Shown here: piece after piece, positions 45,098-56,224 of the stretch
Layout: each line of letters starts with the position of its first letter
How positions within the stretch are numbered: the first letter of the stretch is position 1
Assembly (NCBI RefSeq): GCF_030272615.1
Contig: NC_081406.1
Location: 111,631,783 to 111,695,782 of the forward strand
DNA length: 64,000 bases
Reading direction: 5' to 3'
Source of the DNA: Cryptomeria japonica
Lineage: Eukaryota > Streptophyta > Pinopsida > Cupressales > Cupressaceae
The notes under the pieces: model-generated
The model's database searches: none
What the model saw: the letters and a program-made list of their open reading frames with translations, nothing else
Told to the model about the DNA's origin: nothing
Program-made: the position numbers and the translations under genes

Positions 45098-46723
45098 TGG
45101 TGCAGGGCATCTAGCACTCCAAGAATGTAAGCTTTGATTTATTTTTAGTTTGTGAGGTTATGTGTGATGTAATAATGGACCGACCAATGAGGAATCAGTA
45201 GAGCCATGGTTGAGTTGTCCAAAATTTGGTTAGAGTCAATTCTGCTCAGGATGTCGTTAGCTTGAGAAGTGAGATGCTTAGGTAGTTCATAGGCAAAATA
45301 CTCCACATGAATGTATTCATGATTTAGGAGTAAATTGAGTTGTGTTTAGGTCTTATAGGGTGTTTGAGGACCTTTAGGAGTCTTAGAATGCAAGAGAATG
45401 CAAATTTGCATCCTGGAGCAAAAGTTGTTAAAAGTTGTTGAGCAACATTTTGCAATTTCTTGCAAAAGTTGCATTTTTGGTTATGGGCATTAGGAAGTTG
45501 GTTGAACTGACTGAAACAAGTGGATATAAGTCAAATTTCAATTCATTGTACAAGTTGGAAAGATTGGAAATGCAAGAGAAATTTTTTGGTTTGTGAAGCG
45601 ATCTTGTTTCCACCGGTTTTTGAAAGTTTTGTCTTGTTTTTCATTGCTTGTAAGGTCCAGTACAGACTAGATGGTGTAAACTCATTGCCATGTTTGCATG
45701 TTCATTGTATTTGCTTTCAATAATTTTTATTTGCAGGTTTGATTGTTCCAGGTTGTAGAGATTTCTCTCATTCTTTGCAACTAGGAGCAAAACCCTTGCA
45801 AGTAGGGTTTAAGAGCAAGAAATGGCTCTAGCCTAGGCATTCTTTGATGGCACTTGTTGAAATAATTAAGAATGATAGGTTAGGGTATGTATATATTTTT
45901 GGAATAGGGTGTGTGATATTTCAGGTCCAAGAGGAGGAGAAACAATCAAGACCTAGGCTCACCACTGGGAGAAGGTGAGTTAGGACAGTAAGCAAAGTGC
46001 GATTTGTGAGCACATGGAGATTGATGCAGGCCCAAGTGGCATATGAATGGAAAGCCCTAAGATTTCCCTTTAAGGTTCCCAAGTTTTTTAGAGAAGGATA
46101 TTTGACTGGTGAAAGGTTCTAGACCAATTTTGTCAATCCACCGGTTAAGCCTAAAACCCCACAAAATAGTGCAGCATTGGAAACCACACGTGTATAGACA
46201 AAATAGATGCACTTTTATAGTATTATCTACAACTTCCAAAAGGGTACTCAAATCCATTATTTATTCCTAGGATTGTTTGGGATTTTTGCAAATTAAACCC
46301 CAAAAACTGATTAAGGAGGGCTAATGCAATTAGGCCTATTTAGGTGTTAGTAGAGACCTAGAAGGCTTGAGAAACCATGCAGATGGATTTGGTGAGTCTT
46401 AAAATTCAAAACACAATGAATACACCTTATTAATGCATTGGGAAACCATAAGAAGAGTTTGTGTTTTAAGATCCTAGTAGAAAGGGTTGGAGCCCAAGAG
46501 GGTGTGTGTGAGTAACTGAGGTGACAACCTCAAGTGGAGGAGTTGATTGTCCAGAAACCATTGGCTATACCTAGGAGGAAAGTCAAGAAGGTTCAAACCT
46601 TGGAGGTCTCATTGTCATAACCCTTTCCAAGTGCCATAGGAAGGACTTGAGTAGTTGTAGGGTTGAGTAGGACAAGTCACTCAAGAAGGTAAAACATTCA
46701 AGGCTCCAAGACTCTTTGCATCA
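45098..46723 (+). repeat. D 3' LTR, 1626 bp
   Basis: TGGTGCAGGG to GCATCA, then tagct. It holds the undisturbed site of the G insertion near 45288-45293. Confidence 0.93.
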
Positions 46724-46728
46724 TAGCT

Positions 46729-47347
46729 GCTCTAGGGTTGCATTTTGTGGGCAGGTGACTGAGGATTTGAGCTCATACTGCGATGATGATAGCTCTAGTT
46801 GAGAGGTGGGATAGCAGATATAACACCTTTTGTCTACCTATTGGCGAGGTGACAATGACTCTTCTGGATGTATAGAGGATCTTGAAGATCCCCGTTCGTG
46901 GTGTCATCCCAGAGCACCATTTAGATGCAGCAGATTTTTACCTTCAGGAGGTTTGTGAGTATGAGACCTTGCCAATGCTAGATAGGAGTAGGATGCATTT
47001 GGGTAGAGCGATGGGTATTTAACATATTCCTCGTGTGGTACCGGTGATTTGTGGTTTTTTGAGTGGATGGATTATACTGGATCTTGAAGGGCATGGATTT
47101 CATGTTGGATGGAGCAGGTGTCTTTATTTCATGGTACATGATGGTATGCAGTATGCTTGGGAAGCCACGATGTTGTCTCAGTTATATCATGAAATGCATC
47201 TAGTGGTGTATAGGGAGTATGCTATCTTTTTTTCTGTAGGAGTGGCACTTCTCCATATCTGGGCTTGGGAGCATATTGCAATTACTCAACCACTAGGTGT
47301 ACAGGACAGGCAAGGCTGTCACCCATATATAGATAGGTATAGGGGCC
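46729..47347 (+). pseudogene. C antisense gene, plant mobile domain core
   Basis: Continues the frame from 32071. Readable motifs are ALVERWD, FCLPIGEVTMTLLDV, RILKIPVRG, VVPVICGFLSG, SQLYHEMH, then YREYAIFFSVGVALLHI and WAWEHIAIT. These are the hallmarks of the plant mobile domain (PMD): the LPxGExTxTLxDV start, later the WAWE block. In-frame stops are few (two TGA, two or three TAG), and the TAGs fall where Gln is expected. The PMD is known both in host genes such as MAIN-like proteins and in transposable elements; here it lies on the strand opposite to pol of C. Function is unknown. Confidence 0.8.
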
Positions 47348-47882
47348 TGCTACATTACACCTATTAAAGGAAATACAAGAGCAAGGAAAGAGAAATAAAA
47401 TCCAAGAAAGTTTATTGATGAAGTAAATGTTACCAAGAGAAAAGCAAAAACCTTGGAGCATCACCCAAATGTGAAGAAGGAGGCACAAGAACTTTTGAAA
47501 GGGGAAAAGCAAAGAAAAACCCCTTGTGATATTATGAATGAGGCAATGCCTAAAAATGAGAGAGAGAGAGAGAGAGCAAGAAGCTCTTTACAATATTTTC
47601 ATTAAGAAGAAATGAGAGAGGAGACATCTCTTAAATAGAGATGAGGAGAGGAGTTACAAAGTAACTCCCAAATCTATGAATGCCACCATTCATAAAATGT
47701 GTGTGCCATGTGTCCACATCCTCTTATGGAGGAAATCTAATATTCCTTAATAAAGGAAAATAAAAGAAATGACTTGTCCTCACACATGTACTAGAGGACA
47801 AATTACATGTAGGAATTCCAAAGGAATATCCTAAACTAAATACAAATAAACCTAAGCTAAGTAAAGATTAAATATTCTAACA
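47348..47882 (-). mobile_element. Solo LTR (copia-type) in the antisense gene
   Basis: In sense it begins TGTTAGAATATTTAATC and ends GTAATGTAGCA. It breaks the mobile-domain frame, and the protein resumes on the other side. The flanks share only gcc/gcct, so the duplication is imperfect. It contains a (GA)n tract at 47559-47578. No internal region or second copy is in the window. Confidence 0.65.
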
Positions 47883-49261
47883 GCCTAGATAGGATCTATA
47901 TGGTTTTGGCACCAGATCTTTAATGAGCTTATGCAGTTTACATGGTGGCCATTTTTGGGTTGTGAGAGATGGAGGGGGGATTGGCAGCTACACTGGGCTG
48001 GAGTGGAGATGTGGATGTTTGGCAGGTCAGTATGCATCATGGAGTATTATGCACCCTATAGAGTAGCGAGACAACTCGGGCAGGTTTAGGACATAATGGG
48101 AGACATACCATTATATCCTTGGATTACACGAGAGGTGAGATCTTGGGGTTGACAACGAGTCCATTGGAGGGAAAGACCAGTTTTTAGACACTATCACACT
48201 TGGTTTGGAATGAGCGGCTGGGGTCAGGAGAGTATCTGGGGATGATAGGGGGATACAGGAGCTAGTGGGAGGGTCACTTTCCATTATGTCTTACCATTCT
48301 TGGGGTCTTGGAGGAGGATGAGCTACAACTGACAGTAGACCAGATAGTCGATAGGGAGGATGACGGACCAGGTGAGAGAGTCATGGTTGGAGCAGGGCGT
48401 GGTGCTGGCAGACAATAAAGGAGGGTTAGGGTGGTATGGAGGAGGGATCCTAAGGCAGGAAAGGAGGAGGTAGGAGCAGTACCAACAAGAGAGGCTACAG
48501 AGGGAGGGGTTGGTGGGGGAGAGGATGTTGTACCCATGGATATTCCTAAGGCATAGGTGGAGGGCAAGGCAGGAGTATCACAGGCTGATCTTGACAGAGT
48601 GTAGCATGATAGAGACATGACTTGGGTGAGGCTCCACTCCCTCAAGGATGAGATACAGATAGAGAGAGATGGGAGGGAGAGCCTGGAGGTAGAGGTAGAG
48701 TGGTTACAATGAGAGATAGTAGATTTGGCAGAGAGCCTCCATACAACAAGGAAAAAGGTAGATTCTCTAAGGGAGGAGAGGGAGGAGTCTGAGCGGATGC
48801 TAGAAGAGGCACGAACATGGACAACTATTGAGGCCTTACAGGATGCTCTTTGTTCATAGGATGATGAGTTAGAGGAGCTATGGGTCCGAGCATAGAGGGA
48901 TGAGGTAGATGTGATATGATTACGGGGGGAGAGGGATGTAGCTCGTCAGATGTTGGTTCCTACAAGGCTTGGGCAGATGTACTCTGACATGATGTAGTAG
49001 AGGGATAGGGCAGAGAGGGAAGTTTGGGAGGTAGGATACTACATGGGACTATACCATGGAGAAGTACATGCAGCGTAGTGAGGAGCCTCGTACACTAAGA
49101 GTGTGTGATCCCATAGGACACAGAGTCAGCGACCCACATAGAGTCAGCAGATCGGTGGATCGATGGGTTTTAGGCCGCCTAGACGAGGGGGAACAAGAGG
49201 ATCGAGTGGAGGAGGTGTAGAGGAGGGGGCTGGAGAGACAGGAGGGGAGAGCTAGCTCCAT
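47883..49261 (+). pseudogene. C antisense gene, end of mobile domain and coiled-coil tail
   Basis: After the solo LTR the frame gives GSIWFWHQIFNELMQFTWWP, then YYAPYRVARQLGQ and LYPWITREVRSWG, closing the mobile domain. A less conserved Gly/Glu-rich part follows (48300-48560). The C-terminal tail is charged and helical (SLHTTRKKVDSLREERE, then SERMLEEARTW near 48735-48830), probably coiled coil. The GC content is clearly above that of the surroundings. TAG is the commonest stop. The end is unclear; GC-rich coding-like sequence stops near 49260. Confidence 0.68.
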
Positions 49262-50897
49262 TTTGGCTTGTGTATCATATTTTGACCCTTCAGGGTGATC
49301 ATTGTATTATGACAGACATATTCATCTTTTTGAGCTTATATGCATATATATGATATTGGTGGCGGATGATGTGTGTATTTTATTATGATGGAATTTATTT
49401 ATTTTTGTGATGTGATTCATAGATGATGATTATGGATATGGTGTGCTGACCTATTTGTGGTGTAGTGTGGATGTTTATATATGTATGTTTATGATATGCT
49501 GCTGACATGTTTATGGATGCAGGATGAGTGATCATGTTTTTGATGTGTATATATGTTGTATATGCAGATGTATCATGGATATGTAATGTAATAGTAGATG
49601 TAGATGTAAATGATTTATGATGAATGATTAATTAGCATAGGTGCAAACTATATGAGGAATGAATGTAATGTCACTTATACAACTATTGCTATGTAAATCA
49701 TCAATGCTATGCAAAGAATGGTGGAATGTATGTGTAATGTAATCTAAATGAATGAATTAATGTCATCTACTTATGAATGGATAATGTAACTTAAATGACG
49801 TATGAAATGAAATCTAAATGCAATATATGTGGTAAAATGTTTGTGAAAAATGAGAATCTAAATGAGTAATGTAATAAAATGAATAGGTAATGCAACCTAG
49901 ATGGATAGACAATGAAATCTATATGAATAATATCTCCTATGTGGATAAAATGAATGAATAATTCAAAGAGGGAATATACTGGTAGTAATACAATGATGTT
50001 AGATAGAAAATAGAAGAATATGGAATAGTAAGGGGGGGAATTGAGGACTCCATGGGGTTATTAGATCAGGACTTGATGGAATGATGGTCTGAGTTGTGCA
50101 CAAAAATGTCGAGAGCCAACCTAGTTTGATATTGCCCTAGGTAACCTACACCACTGATTATAGGAACTAGGAAGCCATGAGAAACCAAAGGCGTGGATTG
50201 ACTCATAGTCAAACGGGAATTACTTACACATAGCTATGCAAGTGTTGGGGAACACTAATACAAAGTTGTGGATACGTGCAAGAAAAAACCTCAAACACAC
50301 TGATACCTCTTGTACACGAGAAGGTAAGTGTTGATAAACACTAGTACCAAGTCACCGGTTCATACAAAAGAGATCCAAAACATGCCATGCTATGAAAATA
50401 TGTGCTAGTATGAATCTATTATAAACATACCTAGATATGGAAAATTCAGGCAGTCGTAGATAGATGCAGTCATAGGGAAATAGATGCAAGTATAAATGAA
50501 AAAATCCAAGAAATCAAACAAGTCACTCATTCATGACCTACTGACATCTCTTGCCAAGAGAAAGATTTGTATGGAGGACTAAATTGCCAGGCGAGGGAAG
50601 GATTCATCCCTAGGGAAAAAGCTAGAGTGGGTGGATTTTTGGATTAGGCAAGTGATCAAATGACCTTGAAGATTAACTTGTGGACTTTGGATTGTTCTCA
50701 AGACTTCATGAAGCTCACATAGAGGCACACAAGCTCAGTTTGATGGGACACTTTTTTATTCATGATCTAGGCTAAGACTCATCATCATACACGTGATTTA
50801 TTTCAAGGTGGGAGAGGGGGGGGATGTCACGTTGGGCAAATTGGATAATGAGGGTGATGGAGCACCAACCTGATAGACAATGGATCTAGATTATTTA
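49262..50897 (-). other. C spacer between antisense gene and hairpin array
   Basis: No coding support. 49560-50000 is made of degenerate AATGTAATCTAAATGAATGA-like repeats. Two short inverted repeats AGTGTT...AACACT lie at 50241-50256 and 50327-50342 within a duplicated context. A G-rich run lies at 50812-50823. Confidence 0.55.
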
Positions 50898-51030
50898 CCT
50901 TGGCGCTTGCATGGAGGTTTTCACCAAGGTACTTGCCCATAGCGCCACAAAGTGGTTTTCACTAATGGATGAATTGCGCTTTTTTTTTTGTTGTTTGGTG
51001 TCACAAGGTGCCTGTTTACTAGGTTTTCAC
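50898..51030 (-). other. C array of three bulged hairpins
   Basis: Read in sense (minus). Hairpin 1 at 51030-51008: GTG, AAAA, CCT, 7-nt loop, AGG, CAC. Hairpin 2 at 50963-50941: AGTG, AAAA, CCAC, loop TTT, GTGG, CGCT, with one T-G wobble. Hairpin 3 at 50929-50898: CCTTGGTG, AAAA, loop region, CGCCAAGG, an 8-bp stem with one wobble. All keep the unpaired AAAA on the 5' side after a stem ending GTG. The same motif lies at the same place in H and F. Confidence 0.65.
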
Positions 51031-51172
51031 ATGAGTGACGATCTTTTTTCAGGATCTTTTTCTCATTTTTATGTATTTTTCATGATTTTTTTTATTTTTT
51101 TATTTTCAAATTTTTTGACAATTTGATGACTTTCTAAGGACTAGGCATAGCATCCTTTTAGGTGCATGATAT

Positions 51173-52300
51173 TCATTGGATCATCCAGAGGATCTCCTTC
51201 AGGAGTAGCCAATTGATAGGCCCTTGATCCATATTTTGTTGTGATTACATATGGTCCAAGCCAATTAGGCTCAAACTTGCCTTTCTTTTCTCTTTCTTGA
51301 ACGTTTTTCTGATTTTCCATGAGGACAAGATCACCAATTCAAATTCTTGGGTTCTGACCTTTTTGTGGTAACTCATGCGTAGGTGATTTTGGTATACCTG
51401 GAGATGGTTCAAGGCCTTGAGGCATCTTTCATCCAACAATTCTAGCTCTTGTAGTCTGGCAATTTTGTATTCTTCATCTGGTAGGATATTCTGCAGTGAC
51501 ACCCTTAGAGAGGGGATCTCGATCTCAAGCAGGAGGATGGCTTTAGAGCCAAAGACAAGGGAATAGGGGGTGGCACCTATGGGTGTGCAGATGGAAGTGC
51601 AGTAGGCCCACAAAGCAGGGTGGAGTTGGAGGTGCCAATCATGGCCAGCTTCATTGACTGTCTTTTTGAGATATTTTAATTAGGGTTTTGTTAGAAGCCT
51701 CAACTTGACCATTACCTTGTGGGTAATATGGGATGGAGAAGTGATGTTGGATGTCGAATTTCTGGAAGATTTCTTTAACATCTTGGTTTTTGAATTTTTT
51801 TCCATTATTTGTAATGATTAATTTTGAGATCCCATATCGACAGATCAAGTAGTTCAAGATGAATTTGGATATCTGCTTACTAGTGGTGAAAGTAAGAGGG
51901 ATGGCCTCTACCCACTTGGTGAAATACTCAGTAGCGGTGATAATGAATTTATGCCCATTGGAGGATGTAGGGAAGATTTTCCCAATGAGATCAATCCCCC
52001 ACTGTGAGAAGGGCTAGGGTGTAATGAACGACTGCAATTATTGTGATGGCACATGGATCTTGTCTCCATGTTGTTGGCAAGGGATGTATTTCTTCACATA
52101 GTTATATGCATCTACTACCATTTTAGGCTAGTAATATCCTGTTCTCAAAATTTTAGCCAAGGTGAGCCCACTTGAGTGTGCCCCAGAGATGCCTTTGTGC
52201 ACATCATGTAGTGCCCATTCAGCCTCTTGTTTATCTAAACACCTTAGGAGGGAACCATCAAAATGCCTTCTGAATAAGGTGTCTCCAAGGATAGTGTAAC
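51173..52300 (-). pseudogene. C integrase
   Basis: In sense: zinc part HDVHKGISGAHSSG near 52210-52165, with its CxxC pair reduced to one Cys (IPCQQHGDK near 52085-52055). Core: SQWGIDLIGKIFPTSSNGHK near 52005-51945, then ISKLIITNNGKKF near 51845-51795, where the second catalytic Asp is Asn. YYPQGNGQVEASNKT near 51730-51685 has the Glu. The C-terminal WAYCTSICTPIGATPYSLVF (51612 on) parallels F. Stops and one frameshift near 51660 disable it. Confidence 0.87.
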
Positions 52301-52366
52301 GAGAACATCAACAGATGAAGGTTTGTTGTTGGGTTTTGGTAAGGTGTGGGGGAATGGTGTTGTCTT

Positions 52367-52912
52367 TTAGAAAAGTGAAGGTCTTTGGGTACCAGGTGGA
52401 TTTAGGACCAATGAGTACACACACCTTTTAGAATCTGGTAGATCATATGCAGGTATGAATAATTGCTTGACCAAGAACTCACACTTTTGACTATGTGTTG
52501 GCATCTGAAGGAGGGAGTGAATGGTGGCCATTGAATCTATAGCTCTATTGTTTGTTCGTAGGACTTGATCAAACTTGATTATTGTGAATTGTTGCTTAAG
52601 ATCTTCAACCATTCTATGATAGGGGAGAAGTTTGTCATCTTTAGTTTGGTATTCGTCATTGACTTGTTTTATGACAAGTTGGGAATCACCATAGAATTGT
52701 AATTCCCTTATCTTCCACTGGATAGCTAAGTGTAGTCCTGTAATGAGTGCCTCATATTCTACGATGTTGTTAGTACATGTAAAATCTATCTTGTATGACT
52801 TTGGGATGCAATCTCCTTGAGGTGTGATAAATAGTATTCCTGCCCCTGATCCATTTTGGGTGCAAGAGCCATCAAAGTACAACTGCCATGTGAAGGATGT
52901 GGTGACAATCAT
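52367..52912 (-). pseudogene. C second (acquired) RNase H, 181 codons open
   Basis: Sense reads TWQLYFDGSCTQNGSGAGIL, ITPQGDCIPKSYKIDF, IVEYEALITGLHLAI, FYGDSQLVIKQVNDEYQTKD, then LLPYHRMVEDL. These carry the Asp, Glu and Asp of an archaeal-type RNase H (DGS, EYEAL, GDSQL). It is better kept than the copy in F. It follows the normal RNase H after the tether ADAPLLGDHPIL. Confidence 0.88.
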
Positions 52913-54719
52913 TATAAATACATCTGGGAGTTCTGTAAGGATAGGATGGTCACCTAGAAGTGGAGCATCAGCCAGTTGGTCTATGATAACCTATCCCTTG
53001 CTTTCTTTTCTATCTATATATCCATTGTCAAATTCGCTTAACATCATGACCCATTTAGTAGTTCTACCTATGAGGGAAGATTTTAACAAGAGATATTTAA
53101 GAGGGTCAATCTTAGCAATCAGTTTTCTTTTGTTGTTTAGTATGTAGTGTCAGAGTTTTTGTGTACTAAATACCAATGCCAAGCATGCTCTTTCAATGGG
53201 GGTAAAATTGATTTCATACCCCACTAGTGTCTGACTGATGTAATATATGGCATGTTCCTTCCCTTGATCATTCGTTTGTGCCAATAATGCCCCCAATGTC
53301 ACTGTAGTAGCACATATGTACAAAATAAGAGGCTTTCCAATAGTAGGAGGCATAAGAACTGGAGGTGACGCCAGATATTCTTTGAGTTTTTCAAAGGCCT
53401 TTTGACAGAAGCAGTCCCACTTGAATTTTGTGTCTTTGTGCAACAGGTGTGCAAATGGATGGCATTTATCTGCAAGTTGTGAAATAAAACGTCTAATAGA
53501 TTGGAATTTTCCTTGGAGGTTGCACAGTTGTCTAAGGGTCTTTGGGGGAGGCCTTTCCATGATGGCTTTGACCTTTGCAAGATCGACCTCGATGCCTCTG
53601 CGAGAAACAATGAAACCTAGTAGTTTTGCCGATGTGACATGAAAAACACACTTCTTAGGATTGAGGCGCAATTTGTATTTTTCCAATCTTTCAAAGATCT
53701 GCCTTAAGATAGGGATGTTCTCTTGTCTTGTCTTTGATTTTCCCAGAAGATCATCCACATATTCATCCATGATTTTGTGCAAGAGGTCATGAAAAATTAT
53801 TGTCATGGCATGCTAGTATGTGGCTTCAGCATTTTTGAGGCCAAAAGGCATGACCTGGTAAAAGAAAGTCCCCCATGGTGTTGTGAATGCACTTTTGTAT
53901 TGATCTTTTTCTGCAATCCTGATTTGATTATATCCAAAAAATCCATCCATAAGTGATAGCATCTCATGTCTTGATGTGAGGCCCACAATCATATCTATGT
54001 TGGGGAGTGGGAAATCATCTTTAGGACAAGCCTTGTTTAGATCTCAGAAATCAGTACAGATGCGGATGCCCCCAGCAAGTTTGCCAACATGTACAATGTT
54101 GGATACCCATTCAATGTAGTCTATTGGTTTGATTAATCTTCTGTCCAACATCTTTTGGAGTTCTACCTTGACCAAGAGTGCAATATGTGGATGCATTTTG
54201 CACAATTTCTATTTTACGGGTTTTGCATCTATGTGGACAGCAAGATTATGAACCACCAAGTCAGGATCTAGACCCGACATGTCAGCATAGGACCATGCAA
54301 AATTGATTTTTGTCTCTGTGAGGAATTTGAAGAAGTCTTGCTTCTTTTTCTCCATGAGGGACTTGACAATCAACATGTTTTTTGGAATATCTTCAGTTCC
54401 CATATTGATACTGTTTGTTTCCTCTATTAACAAATTTGACCTATCTTGTGGAAGGTCACCAAAGGTAGAGAGGTCAAGTCCCTCATCCTCAAGTGCCTTT
54501 TCTAGGTTTTCACTTTTGAATATGCCCTTTTTTTTTACTTTTTGCTCATCCAAAGGTGCCTCAGAGAGGTTTTCACCTAGGGAATTGATAAGTCGATGTT
54601 TTGACATGTTTTTTATCAGGACTCTTAGGTTTTTGGTATCTCCTGGGTTGCATTGTGATAGTAAAATATTGTGAACTGACTATATGTAATCCATGTTTTA
54701 AAACTGAACTTAAGAAATC
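52913..54719 (-). pseudogene. C RT and first RNase H, cut at 5' side by H
   Basis: In sense: the pre-RT segment is open from 54607 (MSKHRLINSLGENLSEAPLD), with NFAWSYADMSGLDPDLVVHN. Then, across stops: EWVSNIVHVGKLAGGIRI, DDFPLPNIDMIVGL, SLMDGFFGYNQIRI and QVMPFGLKNAEATY. The catalytic box YVDD is intact at 53761-53750. The open piece 53806-53150 covers the thumb and RNase H start (YKLRLNPKKCVF ... YEINFTPIERACLALVF). The protein resembles that of F throughout but with fewer stops. Upstream parts of C lie beyond H. Confidence 0.88.
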
Positions 54720-55019
54720 TATAGACATCTAAAAATGGTCAACGCTTGCGGAGTCATACTTTAACATTTGCACACTGCCTTATTTTAGGGTTTTTGCATC
54801 GCATTAACATTTCCCCTATGTTGCGCACTTGGTCTTTATCATTTGTGAGCATCATGTCCTTCTTTTGCATTCTTCATTTGTCTCGCTTTCAAATTTGGTC
54901 TTGTCGATAACAATCTTCAGTCATGATTTTGGTCGATCTTATCCTGTCACATCAATGTGCGTGCTCATTTGGCATATTTTGACATCATCAATCCTAATCG
55001 ATGATGGAACTAGGGTTTT

Positions 55020-55220
55020 GTCCTCTTATCAATCTTGTCATCTTGCAATCGATTTGTCATCAATCATTATCATTTTCAATCTTATCATCATGCAATCTAT
55101 TTGTCATTGATCATGGTCATTTTCAATCTTGTCATCTTGCGATCGATTTTGTCATCGATCGTTGTCATTTTTGTCATTTTGTGATTGATTTGACATCGAT
55201 CGTTGTCCTTCTCAATCATG
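55020..55220. repeat. ATCGAT-rich tandem repeat in H LTR
   Basis: Units of ~45 bp built from TCTTGTCATCTTGC, GATCGATTTGTCAT and a spacer TTGTCATTTT; the units are repeated about four times with drift. The array recurs at 63715-63940 in the right LTR. Confidence 0.75.
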
Positions 55221-55670
55221 TCAATTTGGATCAATTAGTCATTGTTCCTCGTCAATTGGTGCATTTATCAATCAAATCATTTATTAGCATTGGTCCTTTG
55301 TCAGTCAGAATCATGATCAAATTGAATCGATATCAATTATCTTTTGTCAAGACCTAATTATCGTCCTTGCATTTTCTAGGGTTTCATGATTTTATTCATT
55401 TAACCTCGTTTGTCCTTTCTCCCTCTAGGTTAAATAATTTATTTATTTATCCTAAGTCTTCTTGTCACAATTAAATATTTATTTAATTGGATAACTAATT
55501 CCTCCTCTTTTTGTGAATTAATTAATGAATGAAAAATTATTAATTAATTTACCTAATTTTCCAATTTCTCCTAATTCCTAATTTTCTAATTTTCATCAAT
55601 TTTCTAATTTCCTAATTTCTAATTCATCTAATTTTCTAATTTCTCCTATTTTCTCCTAATTTCATGGGAA

Positions 55671-55770
55671 TGACATAGCAAATTTGTCATAATTTGTCAT
55701 AATTGTCAATCAATCAATTTTGACATAGCAATTTGTCATAATTTGTCATAATTATCAATCAATCAATTTC
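55671..55770. repeat. 50-bp tandem duplication in H LTR
   Basis: Two units starting TGACATAGCAA at 55671 and 55721, each with two TTTGTCATAA blocks and CAATCAATCAATTT. Confidence 0.85.
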
Positions 55771-56224
55771 GCATAGAAAGTGTCAATTTGTCATAATTTG
55801 TCATATTTGTCATTGTTGATTTGAAATTTCCTTTCAAATCTCTTCATGCTAATCTTGTCTTTTCTCCAATTTATCTATAAATTGGATGAATTTCTTCAAT
55901 CCCAATTAATCACTTTTTCGAATTGATCAATCACGCTTCTAGTATTCTTGCGCTATCGTCTTGTCAATCTTGCTTTCACATTATGCTTATGCACTTGAAG
56001 GTGAGATCCACAAAACAAAGCAATTTGAAGGAGAAATAAGGACAATGGAGAATCATGGAGGAGACATTGGCATTTGTGATGGTTTGCATTTGAATTGAAT
56101 GTTTTATTTCCATATCTCTATTGAATGTTTGTAGGTTTTGTTATCATTGCAATCTGGTTTTGTGATTGAGCTAGTTTAATGTTTCTATTGCTTTGATGAT
56201 TTCCACATTCCTATCTACATTAAT

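Larger units (their letters stand above)
32072..46723 (+). mobile_element. D: chromovirus (Ty3) with perfect 5-bp duplication, carrying G
   Basis: LTRs 32072-40417 (interrupted by G) and 45098-46723; flanks tagct at 32067-32071 and 46724-46728. It contains primer site, gag with CCHC knuckle, protease, RT, RNase H, integrase and chromodomain in the usual chromovirus order. Net length without G is about 7.9 kb. Frames are broken by several stops and at least two frameshifts. Confidence 0.93.
54720..56219 (+). repeat. H 5' LTR, 1500 bp
   Basis: The first ~550 bp match 63405-64000. It ends CTATCTACA six bases before the primer site. It contains GATCGATTTGTCATCGATCG-type tandem units (about 55020-55220), AT-rich low-complexity sequence, and a 50-bp tandem pair (55671-55770). 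Confidence 0.85.

Noticed and set aside
47559-47578. (GA)n microsatellite as a functional site
   Set aside because: A simple short run inside a solo LTR; nothing else supports a role.
46729-49261. The mobile-domain gene as a host gene such as a MAIN-like locus
   Set aside because: It lies between integrase and the polypurine tract of C, has several stops and is broken by D and a solo LTR; an element gene in the Tat antisense position explains it better.
48274-49261. Minus-strand Ser/Pro/Thr-rich ORFs (48274-48645, 48642-48824, 49049-49261)
   Set aside because: GC-rich antisense shadows of the coiled-coil part of the mobile-domain gene.
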